Notes: generated by a model not told the origin, from the letters alone. A stretch of 19,487 nt of DNA from an uncultured Collinsella sp. (GCA_900544225.1 UQUD01000036.1:1-19487), one strand, 5' to 3'. Shown: positions 7,651 through 15,606, counted from the first letter of the stretch. A program made the numbers and translations.

Positions 7651-8484
7651 TTAGCGGATGATGGTCGCGCCGGTCTTGTGCGAAACGTAGATGGCGGCCT
7701 TGTTGATCGCGACGTTGATGAGGATGTAGATGACCGCGATTACCAGGTAGACCGACACGAGGGCGTCGTAGTTGGTAATGAGCACACGGGCATTTTGCAT
7801 GAGGTCGGGGTAGCTCACCACATAGGCGACGGTGGTGTCTTTGACGACGACCACAAGCTGCGAAATCAACGACGGAATGATAAACCGAATAGCCTGCGGC
7901 AACACGATTTTAAAGGTGATTTTAGCCTTGGAGAGACCGAGTGCCTGGGCGGCTTCGACCTGGCCGCGCGGCACGGCGTTGACTCCGGCGCGGAAGATCT
8001 CGGCCAGCACGCCGGCCGCAGCGAGCGCGACAGGCAGCGTGAGCATCCAAAACGACGGCAGTGCAATCTTGTACTGGGGCAGCACCAAAAAGAAGAAGTA
8101 GATGAACAGCAGGCTCGGCACGCCACGGAAGAAATCGGTGAGCACGCGGCAGACCAGCTGCAACGGCTTAATGTCGCTGGTACGGCCGAGCATAAGGGCT
8201 AAGCCCAGCACCAGCGCGATGGCGCCAGCGGTAAGTGCGACTTTAACGGTGCCCTCAAAGCCGGCAAGCAGGAACTTCCAGGTGGTGAGGTGCGTAAAGA
8301 AATACCAATAGTGGACCGAAAGCTGGCCGGTCACATAAAAGCGCTGCAGGACCAGAGCGATGAGCGCGGCCACGGCAACGAGCGAGATGGCGGTGCCGAT
8401 GCGAATCTTGGCGCGCATCTTGGGGCCGGGAGCCTCGTAGAGCGCATCGCGCATGGTAAGCGCGGGGGAGGAGTGCTTGCTCAT
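7651..8484 (-). CDS. Amino-acid ABC transporter permease
   Basis: 277 residues. A cytoplasmic N-terminal tail of about 28 residues is followed by about six helices. FFRGVPSL (118-125) and the EAA loop EAAQALGLSKAKITFKIVLP (177-196) identify the His/Glu/Gln/Arg/opine permease family; the EAA loop docks on the ATPase. The start overlaps the stop of the other permease by four bases, so the two are translated together and probably form a heterodimer. Longer than the partner because of the N-terminal tail and an extra loop around 50-65. Confidence 0.93.
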   Translation of the reverse strand: MSKHSSPALTMRDALYEAPGPKMRAKIRIGTAISLVAVAALIALVLQRFYVTGQLSVHYWYFFTHLTTWKFLLAGFEGTVKVALTAGAIALVLGLALMLGRTSDIKPLQLVCRVLTDFFRGVPSLLFIYFFFLVLPQYKIALPSFWMLTLPVALAAAGVLAEIFRAGVNAVPRGQVEAAQALGLSKAKITFKIVLPQAIRFIIPSLISQLVVVVKDTTVAYVVSYPDLMQNARVLITNYDALVSVYLVIAVIYILINVAINKAAIYVSHKTGATIIR

Positions 8485-9140
8485 CGGAGGATCCTCACCT
8501 TCTTATCGATGTAGTTGCCAATGTGGCTCACCACAAAGGCCGTGCCCAGGTAGCCGAGCGCCGAGATAAAGAACGCGGCGACGCCGCCGAGCGAGCGCGT
8601 GTTGATGTAGCTCACCACGCCGGTGAGCTCCTGCGGTTTAAGCGGCACCTGACTGCCGAGCGCGGTGGTGAGCATGACGGCGATAAAGAGGTTTGTCATG
8701 GGCAGCACGCTCGAGCGCAGTGCCTGCGGAATCACGATCTTGGCGAGGATGCGGTTAAAGCTCATGCCGAGCGAACGTGCGGCTTCGACCTGACCGACGC
8801 CAACGGTGTTGATGCCGCTCATAAAGTTCTCGGAGCCAAAGGCAGAACCCAAGAGTACTGTGGCGACGATAACGCAGGTGCGGTAGGGCAGGACGACCTT
8901 GAGCGGCGGCAGTGCGTAGACGACGATGATGAGCAGCGCGATGCCGGGGATGTTACGGAAGACCTGGACATACAGGTCGCCAAAGACGCGCAGCGGCTTG
9001 AGCGGCGACACGCGCATCACGGTGACGGCGACGGCCAGCACCATGGCGATGGCAAACGACTCAAGCGTCATGCCCCAGGTTGCTAGCAGCGCGTCGATAT
9101 AGTTCTGGCCATAGAGCGACCAGAGCTCGGAGAGACTCAT
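8481..9140 (-). CDS. Amino-acid ABC transporter permease
   Basis: 219 residues, about five helices, the compact form of the polar-amino-acid permease family. VFRNIPGI (60-67) equals the FRGxP motif of its partner, and the EAA loop reads EAARSLGMSFNRILAKIVIP (119-138). ACCTCCC at 9145-9151 (GGGAGGT on the coding strand) gives a strong ribosome binding site for the ATG. It is separated from the binding-protein gene by 139 bases containing a hairpin (9165-9190), which likely lowers permease expression relative to the binding protein. Confidence 0.93.
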   Translation of the reverse strand: MSLSELWSLYGQNYIDALLATWGMTLESFAIAMVLAVAVTVMRVSPLKPLRVFGDLYVQVFRNIPGIALLIIVVYALPPLKVVLPYRTCVIVATVLLGSAFGSENFMSGINTVGVGQVEAARSLGMSFNRILAKIVIPQALRSSVLPMTNLFIAVMLTTALGSQVPLKPQELTGVVSYINTRSLGGVAAFFISALGYLGTAFVVSHIGNYIDKKVRILR

Positions 9141-9164
9141 GCGGACCTCCCGCCGATAAGGAAA

Positions 9165-9190
9165 GGGGCTCCCGTGTGTACGGAAGCCCC
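9165..9190 (-). terminator. Attenuating hairpin between binding-protein and permease genes
   Basis: An 11-bp stem, GGGGCTCCCGT (9165-9175) with 9180-9190 and one mismatch, and a 4-base loop. On the minus strand it is followed by TTTCCTT. Partial termination here would give more lipoprotein than permease, a usual arrangement in binding-protein operons. Confidence 0.6.
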
Positions 9191-9279
9191 GACAACTCAG
9201 TGAGGAAACAGTTTAGCGCAATAAAGCGAATCGTGCGTTTCCGTATGGTTTCGCAGCGGCTGATGCCCAGCTTGCGAGC

Positions 9280-10275
9280 TTAGGCGCCGACCTCGGGGAG
9301 CTCGGGAACATTGGTGTCGCCCGTACGGTCACCAATGCAGATCTGCCACAGCTCGGTCCAGGTGCCATCGTCCTCGATCTTCTTAAGGAAGTCGTTAACG
9401 AAGGCGACGCCGTCGGAATCGAGCGGCAGGCCGATGCCATAGGGCTCCTTGCTGCCGAAGGGCTTGCCGGCGATCTTGTACTTACCGGGCTCGCGGACCA
9501 GGGCGCTCTGCTGCATGTTGTTATCGATGACGTAGGCGTCAACGCGGCCCTGCTGGAGTGCCTGGCGGGCCTCCTCGTCGGTCTTGAACTCCTGCTGGCT
9601 GGCCTTGGGGGCGAACTCCTCCAGGATGGCGGGGCCGTTGGAGCCGGACTGGACAGCGACGTTCTTATCGGCCAGGTCGTCGACGCTCTTGATGTCGTCG
9701 TTGTCGGCGAGCACCAGGATGGCCTGCTGGGTGTAGTAGTAGGGGCCGGCAAAGGAGACGAGCTTCTTGCGCTCGTCGGTGATGGTGTAGGTGGCAAAGA
9801 CGGCGTCGACCTGTCCGTTCTGCAGGACGGACTCGCGCGTGTCCGAGGTCACCTGGGTGATCTCGACCTTGTTCTCGCCCAGGATGTAGTTGGACAGGAG
9901 CTGCGCGATACCGGCATCGAAGCCGCGGGTCTGACCGTCCTTCTCGTTGAGGAGGGAGAAGAGCGTGGAGGTCTGAACGCCACCGATCTTAAAGACGCCG
10001 GCGTCCTTGACGGCCGTGGCCCAGGTGCTGGCGGCGATGGCGTCGTCATCGGCCTTGGGGCCGTTGTCGACGAGCTTGTCGAATGCCTTAGCGTCGAGCG
10101 TAGTGGAAGCCTCGGTATCCTCGGAGCTCTTGGGGGAACCGGCGGCGGAACCCTTGTCGGCCTCGGCGCTGGTGTCGGAGCAGCCGGCAAGACCAAGGCC
10201 GGCGACGGTTGCGAAGGTGGCGGCAACGAAGCCGCGGCGGTCGAGAACGACCTGCTGGGAGAGGTTCTTGCTCAT
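9280..10275 (-). CDS. Amino-acid ABC transporter substrate-binding lipoprotein (Tat-type signal)
   Basis: 331 residues. The signal peptide has a twin-arginine start, DRRGF (12-16), a hydrophobic stretch and the lipobox LAGC with lipidation Cys32, so it is probably exported folded and anchored outside the membrane. A Ser/Thr/Asp/Glu-rich linker runs to about 80. The mature part is a family 3 solute-binding protein: FDAGIAQLL, DAVFATYTITDERKKLVSFAGPYY and GIGLPLDSD are characteristic, with the hinge-region signature around FDAGI-TDERKK. Ligands are polar amino acids; no finer call is possible. AAAGG (10284-10288, complementary) precedes the ATG, and a good promoter lies 44 bases upstream. It is the first gene of the uptake operon. 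Confidence 0.94.
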   Translation of the reverse strand: MSKNLSQQVVLDRRGFVAATFATVAGLGLAGCSDTSAEADKGSAAGSPKSSEDTEASTTLDAKAFDKLVDNGPKADDDAIAASTWATAVKDAGVFKIGGVQTSTLFSLLNEKDGQTRGFDAGIAQLLSNYILGENKVEITQVTSDTRESVLQNGQVDAVFATYTITDERKKLVSFAGPYYYTQQAILVLADNDDIKSVDDLADKNVAVQSGSNGPAILEEFAPKASQQEFKTDEEARQALQQGRVDAYVIDNNMQQSALVREPGKYKIAGKPFGSKEPYGIGLPLDSDGVAFVNDFLKKIEDDGTWTELWQICIGDRTGDTNVPELPEVGA

Positions 10276-10318
10276 GGTAGAACACCTTTCTCAATAAAAT
10301 CCCTAGCGGTTGAGTAGA

Positions 10319-10348
10319 GTTATACCCTATCCCGCTCAAATGGGTCAA
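10319..10348 (-). promoter_or_regulatory. Promoter of the amino-acid uptake operon
   Basis: Reading the minus strand: -35 TTGACC (10348-10343), an 18-base spacer, -10 TATAAC (10324-10319). This predicts a leader of about 35 bases before the lipoprotein ATG. Further upstream, ACCTACC occurs twice (10371 region and 10391-10397), which may be a control site. Confidence 0.65.
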
Positions 10349-10389
10349 CACGAAATAACTCAGAAACATACCTACCTTATGGGTTATTG

Positions 10390-10426
10390 TACCTACCAAA
10401 AAGGGACAGGTTTATTTTGGCAGGTT
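10390..10426. repeat. Imperfect palindrome in the divergent intergenic region
   Basis: TACCTACCAAAA (10390-10401) pairs with TTTTGGCAGGTT (10415-10426), 10 of 12 bases. The loop begins AGGGACAG, so the left flank plus loop contains AAAGGGAC, also present in the palindrome at 18555-18585. It may be a dispersed element or an operator for either divergent gene. Confidence 0.4.
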
Positions 10427-10499
10427 TTATCTGGGCAAACGTCGATAATTGCAGCTGAGATAGCGTTTTGCGGACGGCGTGGTCGCTCGCGGCGGTCGC

Positions 10500-10505
10500 T
10501 ATAAT
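10500..10505 (+). promoter_or_regulatory. Candidate -10 box for the alcohol dehydrogenase gene
   Basis: A perfect TATAAT 39 bases before the ATG. No recognisable -35 box is placed 16-18 bases upstream, so the promoter may need an activator. The gene's ribosome binding site AAGGAG follows at 10532-10537. Confidence 0.4.
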
Positions 10506-10544
10506 GGCGGCAACGCGACGCATATATAAGTAAGGAGATCGCGT

Positions 10545-11747
10545 ATGAACGGTTATTCGTTTTTCGCACCGACCAAGGTGTTGTTTGGCGCGGGCAAGCT
10601 GAGCGAGCTGGGCGCGCAGAAGCTACCCGGCACCAAAGCGCTCATCGTTACCACCGGCGGCAACTCGGTCAAGCGTTTTGGATATCTGGGACGTTTGGAG
10701 GCCGAGCTCGATCGCGCCGGCGTGGCGCATGAGCTGTTCGATCGTATTGAGCCCAATCCGCTGCGCGAGACCGTCAACGCAGGCGGCTGGATGGCGCGCA
10801 CCCATGGCTGTGATTTTGTGCTGGCGCTCGGCGGCGGCTCGGTCATGGACGGCAGCAAGGGTATTTGCGCAGTGGCGGCCAACCCGCATACCGATGCCGA
10901 GGGCAACGAATGCCCCGGTGACATCTGGGACTTTGTGAATGGCGGCACTGCGCTCGGCCTGCCCATCCCCAACGATCCGCTGCCGCTTGTTTGCGTGACC
11001 ACCACGGCGGGTACCGGCTCCGAGGTCGATGCAGGCGGCGTCCTGTCCTGCGAGGAAAATGACGAGAAGCTTCGCTTGGGCGATCCGCGCCTGTTTCCGG
11101 TGCTTTCAATCGTTGATCCCGAGCTCATGGTGAGCGTTCCGGCACGTCTGACCGCCTATCAGGGATTCGACGCCCTGTTCCATTGCGTTGAGTGCTACAT
11201 CTCAAATACCAACACGCCCATGGGTGACATGGTTTGCCGCGAAGGCATCCGCCGTGCCGCCGCGGCGCTGCCTACGTGCGTCAATAATGGCGATGACCTG
11301 GAGGCGCGCTCGAGCCTTGCGTTTGCCAACACGCTCGGCGGTTATGCCATGGATGCCTCGGGCACCACGGGCTCGCATGGTCTTGAACATGGCATGAGTG
11401 CGCACCATCACGACTTGCCGCACGGTGCCGGCCTCATTATGATCGCCCGCGCCTATCACACGTGGATGATCGATCACGGTGCCGCACCCGAGCGCTATAT
11501 CGACATGGCACGCCTGATGGGCAATGCCGCCGCGGATGATCCACGCGATTTTGTGATTGAGCTAACGCGCCTGATGGAGGCCTGCCATGTGGCGGACCTC
11601 GCCATGAGCGAGTGGGGGATTACGGCCGAAGAGCTGCCTGCCATCGCACACAATGCCCTGACGACCAACGGCGTCCTGTTCAGTCACGACCCCGTAACGC
11701 TGACCGACCCCGACGTCGTCGAAATCCTCAAGCAAAGCTATCGATAA
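10545..11747 (+). CDS. Iron-containing alcohol dehydrogenase
   Basis: 400 residues, full length for group III alcohol dehydrogenases. The nucleotide-binding motif GGGSVMDGSK lies at 96-105. TTTAGTGSEVD (152-162) is the second family signature. Metal ligands by alignment of motifs: Asp209 and His213 (GFDALFHCVE), His278 (GSHGLEHG) and His293 (LPHG). It interconverts aldehydes or ketones and alcohols with NAD(P)H in the cytoplasm. The N-terminal FFAPTKVLFGAGKL and overall layout resemble butanol-dehydrogenase (BdhA/YqhD-like) members, so a role in fermentative redox balance is likely; the substrate is not determined. AAGGAG at 10532-10537 supports the ATG. Monocistronic: divergent from the uptake operon and convergent with the DXS-like gene. 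Confidence 0.95.
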   Translation: MNGYSFFAPTKVLFGAGKLSELGAQKLPGTKALIVTTGGNSVKRFGYLGRLEAELDRAGVAHELFDRIEPNPLRETVNAGGWMARTHGCDFVLALGGGSVMDGSKGICAVAANPHTDAEGNECPGDIWDFVNGGTALGLPIPNDPLPLVCVTTTAGTGSEVDAGGVLSCEENDEKLRLGDPRLFPVLSIVDPELMVSVPARLTAYQGFDALFHCVECYISNTNTPMGDMVCREGIRRAAAALPTCVNNGDDLEARSSLAFANTLGGYAMDASGTTGSHGLEHGMSAHHHDLPHGAGLIMIARAYHTWMIDHGAAPERYIDMARLMGNAAADDPRDFVIELTRLMEACHVADLAMSEWGITAEELPAIAHNALTTNGVLFSHDPVTLTDPDVVEILKQSYR

Positions 11748-11761
11748 TTGCCTTGCTGCTT

Positions 11762-11980
11762 TGTCTCAATCTGTAACATCTGCAGCCATTTTTGCCGAGT
11801 AACTGTTACAGATTGAGATTTTCTCTTCAGGGGAATTCGAATGTCTCAATCTGTAACAACTGGACGGCCAAAAGGTCTCTATCTGTTACAGATTGAGACA
11901 AAGGTCAGGGACTAAGACGTCTTGTCTAGATCTGTAACAGTTAGACGGGAATTCGGGTCCTAGATGTTACAGATTGAGAT
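11762..11980. repeat. Array of three regularly spaced hairpins with TGTCTCAATCTGTAACA arms
   Basis: Three units, each a 17-base arm, a 25-base loop of unique sequence and the reverse-complement arm (16-17 bases): 11762-11819, 11842-11900 and 11923-11980. Left arms start 80 and 81 bases apart. Arms of the second unit pair perfectly over 17 bp, the first over 15, and the third has a three-base change (TAGATC for TCAATC) in its left arm. Units are separated by 22 unrelated bases. The first hairpin is followed by TTTTCTCTT and may terminate the dehydrogenase transcript. The array fills most of the space between two convergent genes, as REP/BIME-type elements often do. Confidence 0.8.
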
Positions 11981-11998
11981 AATCGCGTCGCGAAAATT

Positions 11999-12035
11999 AA
12001 AACCTCCGCAGGGGCGCTTCCCTTGCGGAGGTTTT
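11999..12035 (-). terminator. Terminator of the DXS-like gene (bidirectional)
   Basis: AAAACCTCCGCAGGG pairs with TCCCTTGCGGAGGTTTT through a stem of about 14 bp, flanked by A and T runs on both sides. On the minus strand the hairpin lies just after the DXS-like stop and is followed by TTTTAATTTT. Confidence 0.9.
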
Positions 12036-12036
12036 C

Positions 12037-13818
12037 TTACTCGTTGAGTAGTCTCGCGGCTTCGGCGGCCATGTTCTCGACCGTCATGCCGTTCTGAGCG
12101 AGCAGCTCGTTGGGGTCGTAGCGGTCGGGGAAGCCCTTGGCGATGCCGAAGGTGCGCGTGCGCACAGGCGTGCAGGACAGATAGCACGCGACGCGCTCGC
12201 CCCAGCCACCGTCCAAGATGCCGTCCTCGAGGGTGACGACAACGCGATGCTCGGCGGCAAGGCTGTCGAGGAACTCACGGTCAAGCTCGGTTGCAAAGCG
12301 CGGGTTGACGAGCGTGGCCTCGATACCGTACTCGGCAGCCAAGCGGTTTGTCACGCGCTCGCCCAGCTCAAAGAAATCGCCAAGCGCGAGCACGGCAACG
12401 TCGCGGCCCTGACGCACCACGTTGTAGCGAACGGCGCTGTAGTCGGTGTCTTCGGCGGGCGCAAGGTCGGGGCGGCTTACCAGGCCGATGCCCGGTACGC
12501 GGATTGCCACGGGATGCTCGCGGTGGTCGAGCGACCAGCTCAGCATGGACAGATATTCCTCCATGCAGGCCGGCGCCAAGTAGTGCATGTTGGGAAGACC
12601 GCCCAGCATGGAAATATCAAAGAACGAGAGGTGCGTCTCGGACGTGGTGCCAAAGATTGACGCACCAAACACCAAAATGGTTGCCGGGGCGTCGTTGAGG
12701 CACAGGTCGTGCCACAGCTCGTCGTAGGCGCGCTGCAAAAACGTGCCGTACACACCAAAGACTGGCTTGGCGCCCGAGCGCGCAAGCGCGGTGGCAAAGG
12801 TCACGGCGTGCTCCTCTGCAATGCCCACATCGACGAACTGTTTGCCGGCGGCAGCGCGAAGCTCGGGTGTAAAGCCCATGATGTAGGGCGTGGCGGCCGT
12901 GATGCCAACGACCTGTGGATCGCGCTCGATGGCGGCGCTGAGCGCCTCGCCCGTAATGTCGGCGTAGGTGCGCGGCGCAGGCTCGCTCGGATGGCCCGGG
13001 CAGAGCTTGCGCCCGGTCGCCATGTCAAACGGACCCACGTGGTGCCAGCGCTCGGGGTCGCTCTGGGCTGGCTCAAAGCCCTTGCCCTTGGCGGTCGAGA
13101 CGTGCAGCACGATGGGGTGATTGATATCGCGCAGCTCCTGCAGCGCGTCGACGAGGGCCAGCACATCGTTACCGGCGTCCAGATAGCGGTAGTCGAGCCC
13201 CATCGCGCGGAAAATGTTGCGCTCACAGGCGCCGTTGCTGGCGCGCAGCTCGGCCAGATTGCGATACAGGCCGCCATGGTTCTCGGCAATGGACTGGTCG
13301 TTATCGTTGACGATGATGACCAGGTTGCTGTCGAGATCGGCGGCATTGTTGAAGCCCTCAAACGCCAGGCCGCCCGAAAGCGAGCCGTCGCCAATGATGG
13401 CGATGACGTTGTACGCATCGCCCGCCAGGTCGCGCGCGTGGGCAAGGCCGCAGCCCAAGCTCACCGAGGTCGAGGTGTGACCCATGGCGAACAGGTCGTG
13501 CTCGGACTCGTCGGGATTGGCAAAGCCAGAAGCCTCACCATAACGCTCCGGATCGATATAAGTGTACGCGCGCCCCGTCAGCGCCTTGTGGGCGTAGGTC
13601 TGGTGCGAAACGTCAAAGACAATCTTGTCGATGGGGGAGTTAAATACGCGATGAAGCGCAACCGTAAGCTCAACGACGCCCAAGTTGGGGGCAACGTGCC
13701 CGCCGACGGCGGCGGAGCTTTCGAGGATTGCCTGACGGATCTCGCCGCAGAGCAGCGGAAGCTCGGCGCGGTCGAGAGCCTTGACGTCCTCGGGCGTTGT
13801 CGTTTGCGTAAGCAGCAT
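12037..13818 (-). CDS. dxs: 1-deoxy-D-xylulose-5-phosphate synthase family protein, divergent
   Basis: 593 residues; canonical enzymes have about 620. Thiamine-diphosphate features are intact: GDGSLSGG (143-150) with NDND (171-174) for magnesium binding, His41, His73 and His114 in the N-terminal half, and catalytic Glu335 in GIAEEHAVTFA. The family reaction condenses pyruvate and glyceraldehyde 3-phosphate to DXP for isoprenoids, thiamine and pyridoxal. However, the canonical DRAG-VG-DG-TH segment reads FGASIFGTTSETH (384-396): positions equal to E. coli Arg420 and Asp427 are Gly385 and Thr392, while His396 (His431) and Arg440 (Arg478) remain. Substrate use may differ, or the family may tolerate this in a subgroup. 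ATG 13818 has GGAG twelve bases upstream. Monocistronic, divergent from the HD gene. Gene symbol is by family only. Confidence 0.88.
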   Translation of the reverse strand: MLLTQTTTPEDVKALDRAELPLLCGEIRQAILESSAAVGGHVAPNLGVVELTVALHRVFNSPIDKIVFDVSHQTYAHKALTGRAYTYIDPERYGEASGFANPDESEHDLFAMGHTSTSVSLGCGLAHARDLAGDAYNVIAIIGDGSLSGGLAFEGFNNAADLDSNLVIIVNDNDQSIAENHGGLYRNLAELRASNGACERNIFRAMGLDYRYLDAGNDVLALVDALQELRDINHPIVLHVSTAKGKGFEPAQSDPERWHHVGPFDMATGRKLCPGHPSEPAPRTYADITGEALSAAIERDPQVVGITAATPYIMGFTPELRAAAGKQFVDVGIAEEHAVTFATALARSGAKPVFGVYGTFLQRAYDELWHDLCLNDAPATILVFGASIFGTTSETHLSFFDISMLGGLPNMHYLAPACMEEYLSMLSWSLDHREHPVAIRVPGIGLVSRPDLAPAEDTDYSAVRYNVVRQGRDVAVLALGDFFELGERVTNRLAAEYGIEATLVNPRFATELDREFLDSLAAEHRVVVTLEDGILDGGWGERVACYLSCTPVRTRTFGIAKGFPDRYDPNELLAQNGMTVENMAAEAARLLNE

Positions 13819-13942
13819 CGTTGTGGGTTACTCCATGCGAATCGTGCGCCGGCACTCCCTCGGCCGGCACAATTGCACAAGACAGTCTCGCACATTTTGG
13901 CGTTTGATATGTGACGGCGGCGCGGTAATTCGCCAACTGGTG

Positions 13943-13960
13943 GGGCAAAACGTTTTGTCC
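13943..13960. promoter_or_regulatory. Perfect palindrome in the dxs/HD divergent region
   Basis: CAAAACGTTTTG (13946-13957) is a perfect 12-bp palindrome, extended by GGG/TCC to 18 bp with one G-T mismatch. It sits between two divergent start codons, a typical operator position. No protein can be named as its binder. Confidence 0.4.
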
Positions 13961-14046
13961 GATGCCATACTGATGTGTTCCATGATGTTTTTATCGATTG
14001 TGCGCAGGCCGTGGCTTGTCGCCGTGAGTCGCTGGAAGGAGGCAGC

Positions 14047-14583
14047 ATGTCCGATGCCGTTCGTGCCGAGAAAATCGCGTGCGAAGTAGACCATGCTGCC
14101 CGTCAACTGGCACAGGCGGGCCGTCTGGACCTGACGCGCGAGTTTATCCAGCATGGCGATGTGACGGTGTATACGCATGTGACCTCGGTGGCGCGGGCGA
14201 GCCTGTCCTTTGCCGAGCGCCTGGGCCGCGTCGGTGTCTCGGTCGACCGCGCCTCGTTGCTGCGCGGGGCCCTGCTGCACGATTACTTTCTCTATGACTG
14301 GCACGATCCCGACCCAAGCCATCGGCTGCATGGCTTTCGCCACCCGTTTTTTGCCCTGGCGCGTGCCGAGGAAGATTTTGAGCTGACGCCGCGAGAGCGG
14401 AATATTATCGTGCGGCATATGTTTCCGCTGGTGCCGGTGCCGCCGACGTGTCGCGAGGCGTGGATTGTTTGTCTGGCGGATAAATGGTGTGCTCTGCGTG
14501 AGACGGTCGCCGGCCGCCTGCCGCGCAAGGACGAGACGGACGATAGCGTGAGTAAAGCATCGAGTGAAAAGAGGAGAGGGTAG
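14047..14583 (+). CDS. HD-domain phosphohydrolase-like protein
   Basis: 178 residues. Metal-binding pattern of an HD domain: His44 (VYTHVTSVA), His78-Asp79 (ALLHDYFLYDW), His124 (IVRHMFP) and Asp145 (CLADKWCALRE), so catalysis is plausible. Likely cytoplasmic; the substrate is unknown. The next gene, coding for a CmpB-family membrane protein, starts three bases after the stop, and this HD/CmpB pairing is commonly seen in Gram-positive genomes, which suggests a joint role. ATG 14047 is preceded by AAGGAGG (14036-14042), an ideal site; the frame extends to 13975 but that would include the ribosome binding site. The C-terminal 20 residues are charged and probably disordered. Confidence 0.87.
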   Translation: MSDAVRAEKIACEVDHAARQLAQAGRLDLTREFIQHGDVTVYTHVTSVARASLSFAERLGRVGVSVDRASLLRGALLHDYFLYDWHDPDPSHRLHGFRHPFFALARAEEDFELTPRERNIIVRHMFPLVPVPPTCREAWIVCLADKWCALRETVAGRLPRKDETDDSVSKASSEKRRG

Positions 14584-14586
14584 ACG

Positions 14587-15606
14587 GTGGGGATCGCAAT
14601 CGACATGTCCTTTGACGGCGCGACGCTTGCCGCCTGCCCGCTTTCGGCACTGGTGCTCTCGTTTGCCTTCTACGGTTTTTGCGGCTGGGCATGGGAATCG
14701 ACAGTCTGCGCCATGCTCAACCACGGACGCTTTGCCAACAGCGGCTTTTTGCTGGGACCGTGTTGCCCTATCTATGGCGCGGGCGGCATTGCCTGCTGGC
14801 TGCTGTTGCGCGGGATTCCGGATGCCCCGAGCCAGTTCGTCGCTGCAGCGCTCGTATGCAGCGTGATTGAGTACAGCGTAGGCGTGCTGTTGGAAAAAAC
14901 AACGGGCGCTCGCTTTTGGGACTATTCGCATCTGCCGTTTAACCTGCACGGACGTATCTGTCTGTACTGGGCCTGCGCGTTTGGCCTGGGTGCGTTGTAC
15001 ATTTGCCGTTTAGTGGAGCCGGCATTGCTGGGGCTGCTTGGCCATCTGCCGGTGCTGATTGTGCGGTTGTCCGCCTTTATCGTCGCGGTCGCGATGATGG
15101 TCGACGCGTTGTGCTCATTGGCGAGCTGGCGGCGTCTGTCTGATCAGCTGGAGCGCGTCCGGGCCGACCTTGCCGACCGCATCAACGAGTCGCTTGCCGA
15201 CGCGTCCGACTCAATGCTCGAGCGCATTCCCGATTCTACGATTGACTCGGTGGCACAGACGCACATCCGTAGCCGTGCCGTTAACGCGTGGCTGGCCGAG
15301 CTGGGTGACGCCGCGCTCGATGCCCTGCGCGAGAAGGCTTCGATGCCGACGTTTATCGCGGATGGTGCTCGCGGCCTGGCGCTTGCTGCCCGCCGCGTGG
15401 CCGATGCCGCGCCGAGCATGCCGCGTCCGTCGCTCAGTCGTCGCCTCGCAGGCAAGCGCATGAGCCGTCCGGTGCCGAGCGTGTCACTCAGCCGCCGCGA
15501 CCTACGCTTCTTTAACGCCTTCCCGCGTCTGCGCATCAATCGCTACGAAGGTGTCATTCGAGCAACTAATCTCCGCGACCGCGCCCACGAGCTGTTCCGT
15601 CGCTAG
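14587..15606 (+). CDS. CmpB-family (putative ABC-transporter type IV) membrane protein with long cytoplasmic tail
   Basis: 339 residues. The N-terminal 165 carry about five helices and the family motifs FYGFCGWAWES (28-38), GFLLGPCCPIYGAGG (54-68) and RFWDYSHLPFNLHGRICL (near 110-127). The rest, about 170 residues, is charged, Arg/Ala-rich and probably helical, well beyond the basic domain. Function is not established, despite the ABC-transporter family label; no ATPase is near. GTG 14587 is used with GAGGAGAGGG (14571-14580) upstream; ATG 14605 is an alternative start. Translationally close to the HD-domain gene (gap of three bases), so one operon. The C-terminal arginine-rich tract (SRRLAGKRMSR) could bind nucleic acid or lipid; that is speculation. 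Confidence 0.82.
   Translation: MGIAIDMSFDGATLAACPLSALVLSFAFYGFCGWAWESTVCAMLNHGRFANSGFLLGPCCPIYGAGGIACWLLLRGIPDAPSQFVAAALVCSVIEYSVGVLLEKTTGARFWDYSHLPFNLHGRICLYWACAFGLGALYICRLVEPALLGLLGHLPVLIVRLSAFIVAVAMMVDALCSLASWRRLSDQLERVRADLADRINESLADASDSMLERIPDSTIDSVAQTHIRSRAVNAWLAELGDAALDALREKASMPTFIADGARGLALAARRVADAAPSMPRPSLSRRLAGKRMSRPVPSVSLSRRDLRFFNAFPRLRINRYEGVIRATNLRDRAHELFRR

Noticed and set aside
11762..11818. Riboswitch or T-box leader
   Set aside because: The structure lies downstream of a gene end between convergent genes, not in a leader, and shows no conserved riboswitch core.
11762..11980. CRISPR array
   Set aside because: Repeats are inverted pairs, only three units exist, arms are 17 bases, and no cas gene is near.
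12709..13914. A 401-codon open frame on the plus strand opposite the DXS-like gene
   Set aside because: It is antisense to a clear full-length enzyme, its translation is Arg/Ala/Val/Gly-rich with no recognisable motif, and long antisense frames are common in high-GC genes.
13828..14949. A 373-codon minus-strand open frame over the HD and CmpB genes
   Set aside because: It lies opposite two well-supported genes and crosses their ribosome binding sites; composition is typical of antisense translation.
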